Source: JAQIBY01 sp046546095
GTDB lineage: Bacteria; Bacteroidota; Bacteroidia; Bacteroidales; ML635J-15
DNA length: 34,377 nt
Direction: 5' to 3'
NCBI GenBank assembly: GCA_046546095.1
Contig: JBKGYK010000030.1
Location: 1-34,377, forward strand
Shown here: positions 34,374 to 34,377 of the stretch, piece by piece
Layout of the letters: every line of letters starts with the position of its first letter
How positions within the stretch are numbered: the first letter of the stretch is position 1
Translations under genes and position numbers: made by a program
The notes under the pieces: model-generated
What the model was told of the DNA's origin: nothing
The model's database searches: none
The model's input: only the letters and a program-made list of their open reading frames with translations

Positions 34374-34377
34374 TGCA

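Overview
The window reads as chromosomal DNA of a Bacteroidota (Bacteroidetes) bacterium, most likely class Bacteroidia. The support is a T9SS type A C-terminal sorting domain, a PorD-family (DUF4835) gene, two PorE-like TPR/PD40/CRD/OmpA proteins, a long SecA with the insertion typical of this phylum, the gene order bamD-rpoZ-coaBC-porD-recN, and several promoter-like TAnnTTTG (-7) boxes. I cannot place it to genus. Gene density is high, most genes are on the minus strand, and I see no rRNA, tRNA, CRISPR array, prophage or insertion sequence.

Layout. 1-94: a heptad-repeat array at the left edge. 111-1739 (-): AMP-forming acyl-CoA ligase. 2006-11746 (-): a tight five-gene run, secA > TPR protein > PorE-like 1 > PorE-like 2 > gcvT, with a candidate promoter before secA and a hairpin terminator after gcvT. 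11880-12470 (+): small outer-membrane beta-barrel, convergent with recN. 12481-17374 (-): bamD > rpoZ > coaBC > porD > recN, with adjacent or overlapping genes and a candidate promoter just upstream of bamD. 17442-17909 (-): MoCo-carrier/YpsA-like protein. 18017-19792 (+): large T9SS-exported protein with its own terminator. 20013-24960 (+): a three-gene unit of a pseudo-peptidase/PD40/beta-barrel protein, an M20 amidohydrolase and a SpoU/TrmH RNA methylase. 25163-26872 (-): OmpA-like/TPR lipoprotein with the best promoter in the window. 26983-27603 (-): deoxynucleoside kinase. 27892-30021 (-): prolyl oligopeptidase lipoprotein. 30150-32882 (-): P2-type cation ATPase. 33237-34373 (-): membrane-anchored AraC-type regulator.

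The common theme is envelope biogenesis and protein export. SecA moves proteins across the inner membrane, BamD helps insert outer-membrane barrels, PorD and the PorE-like proteins are connected by family to type IX secretion, and 18017-19792 carries the sorting signal of a T9SS substrate. Most of the window is therefore core gene content. I found no clear undescribed defence or mobile system. The most unusual items are the 20013-23222 fusion protein with a visibly dead metalloprotease site and its one-base overlap with an M20 amidohydrolase, the tandem PorE-like paralogs downstream of secA, and an orphan plus-strand terminator in a gene-free gap at 27604-27891.
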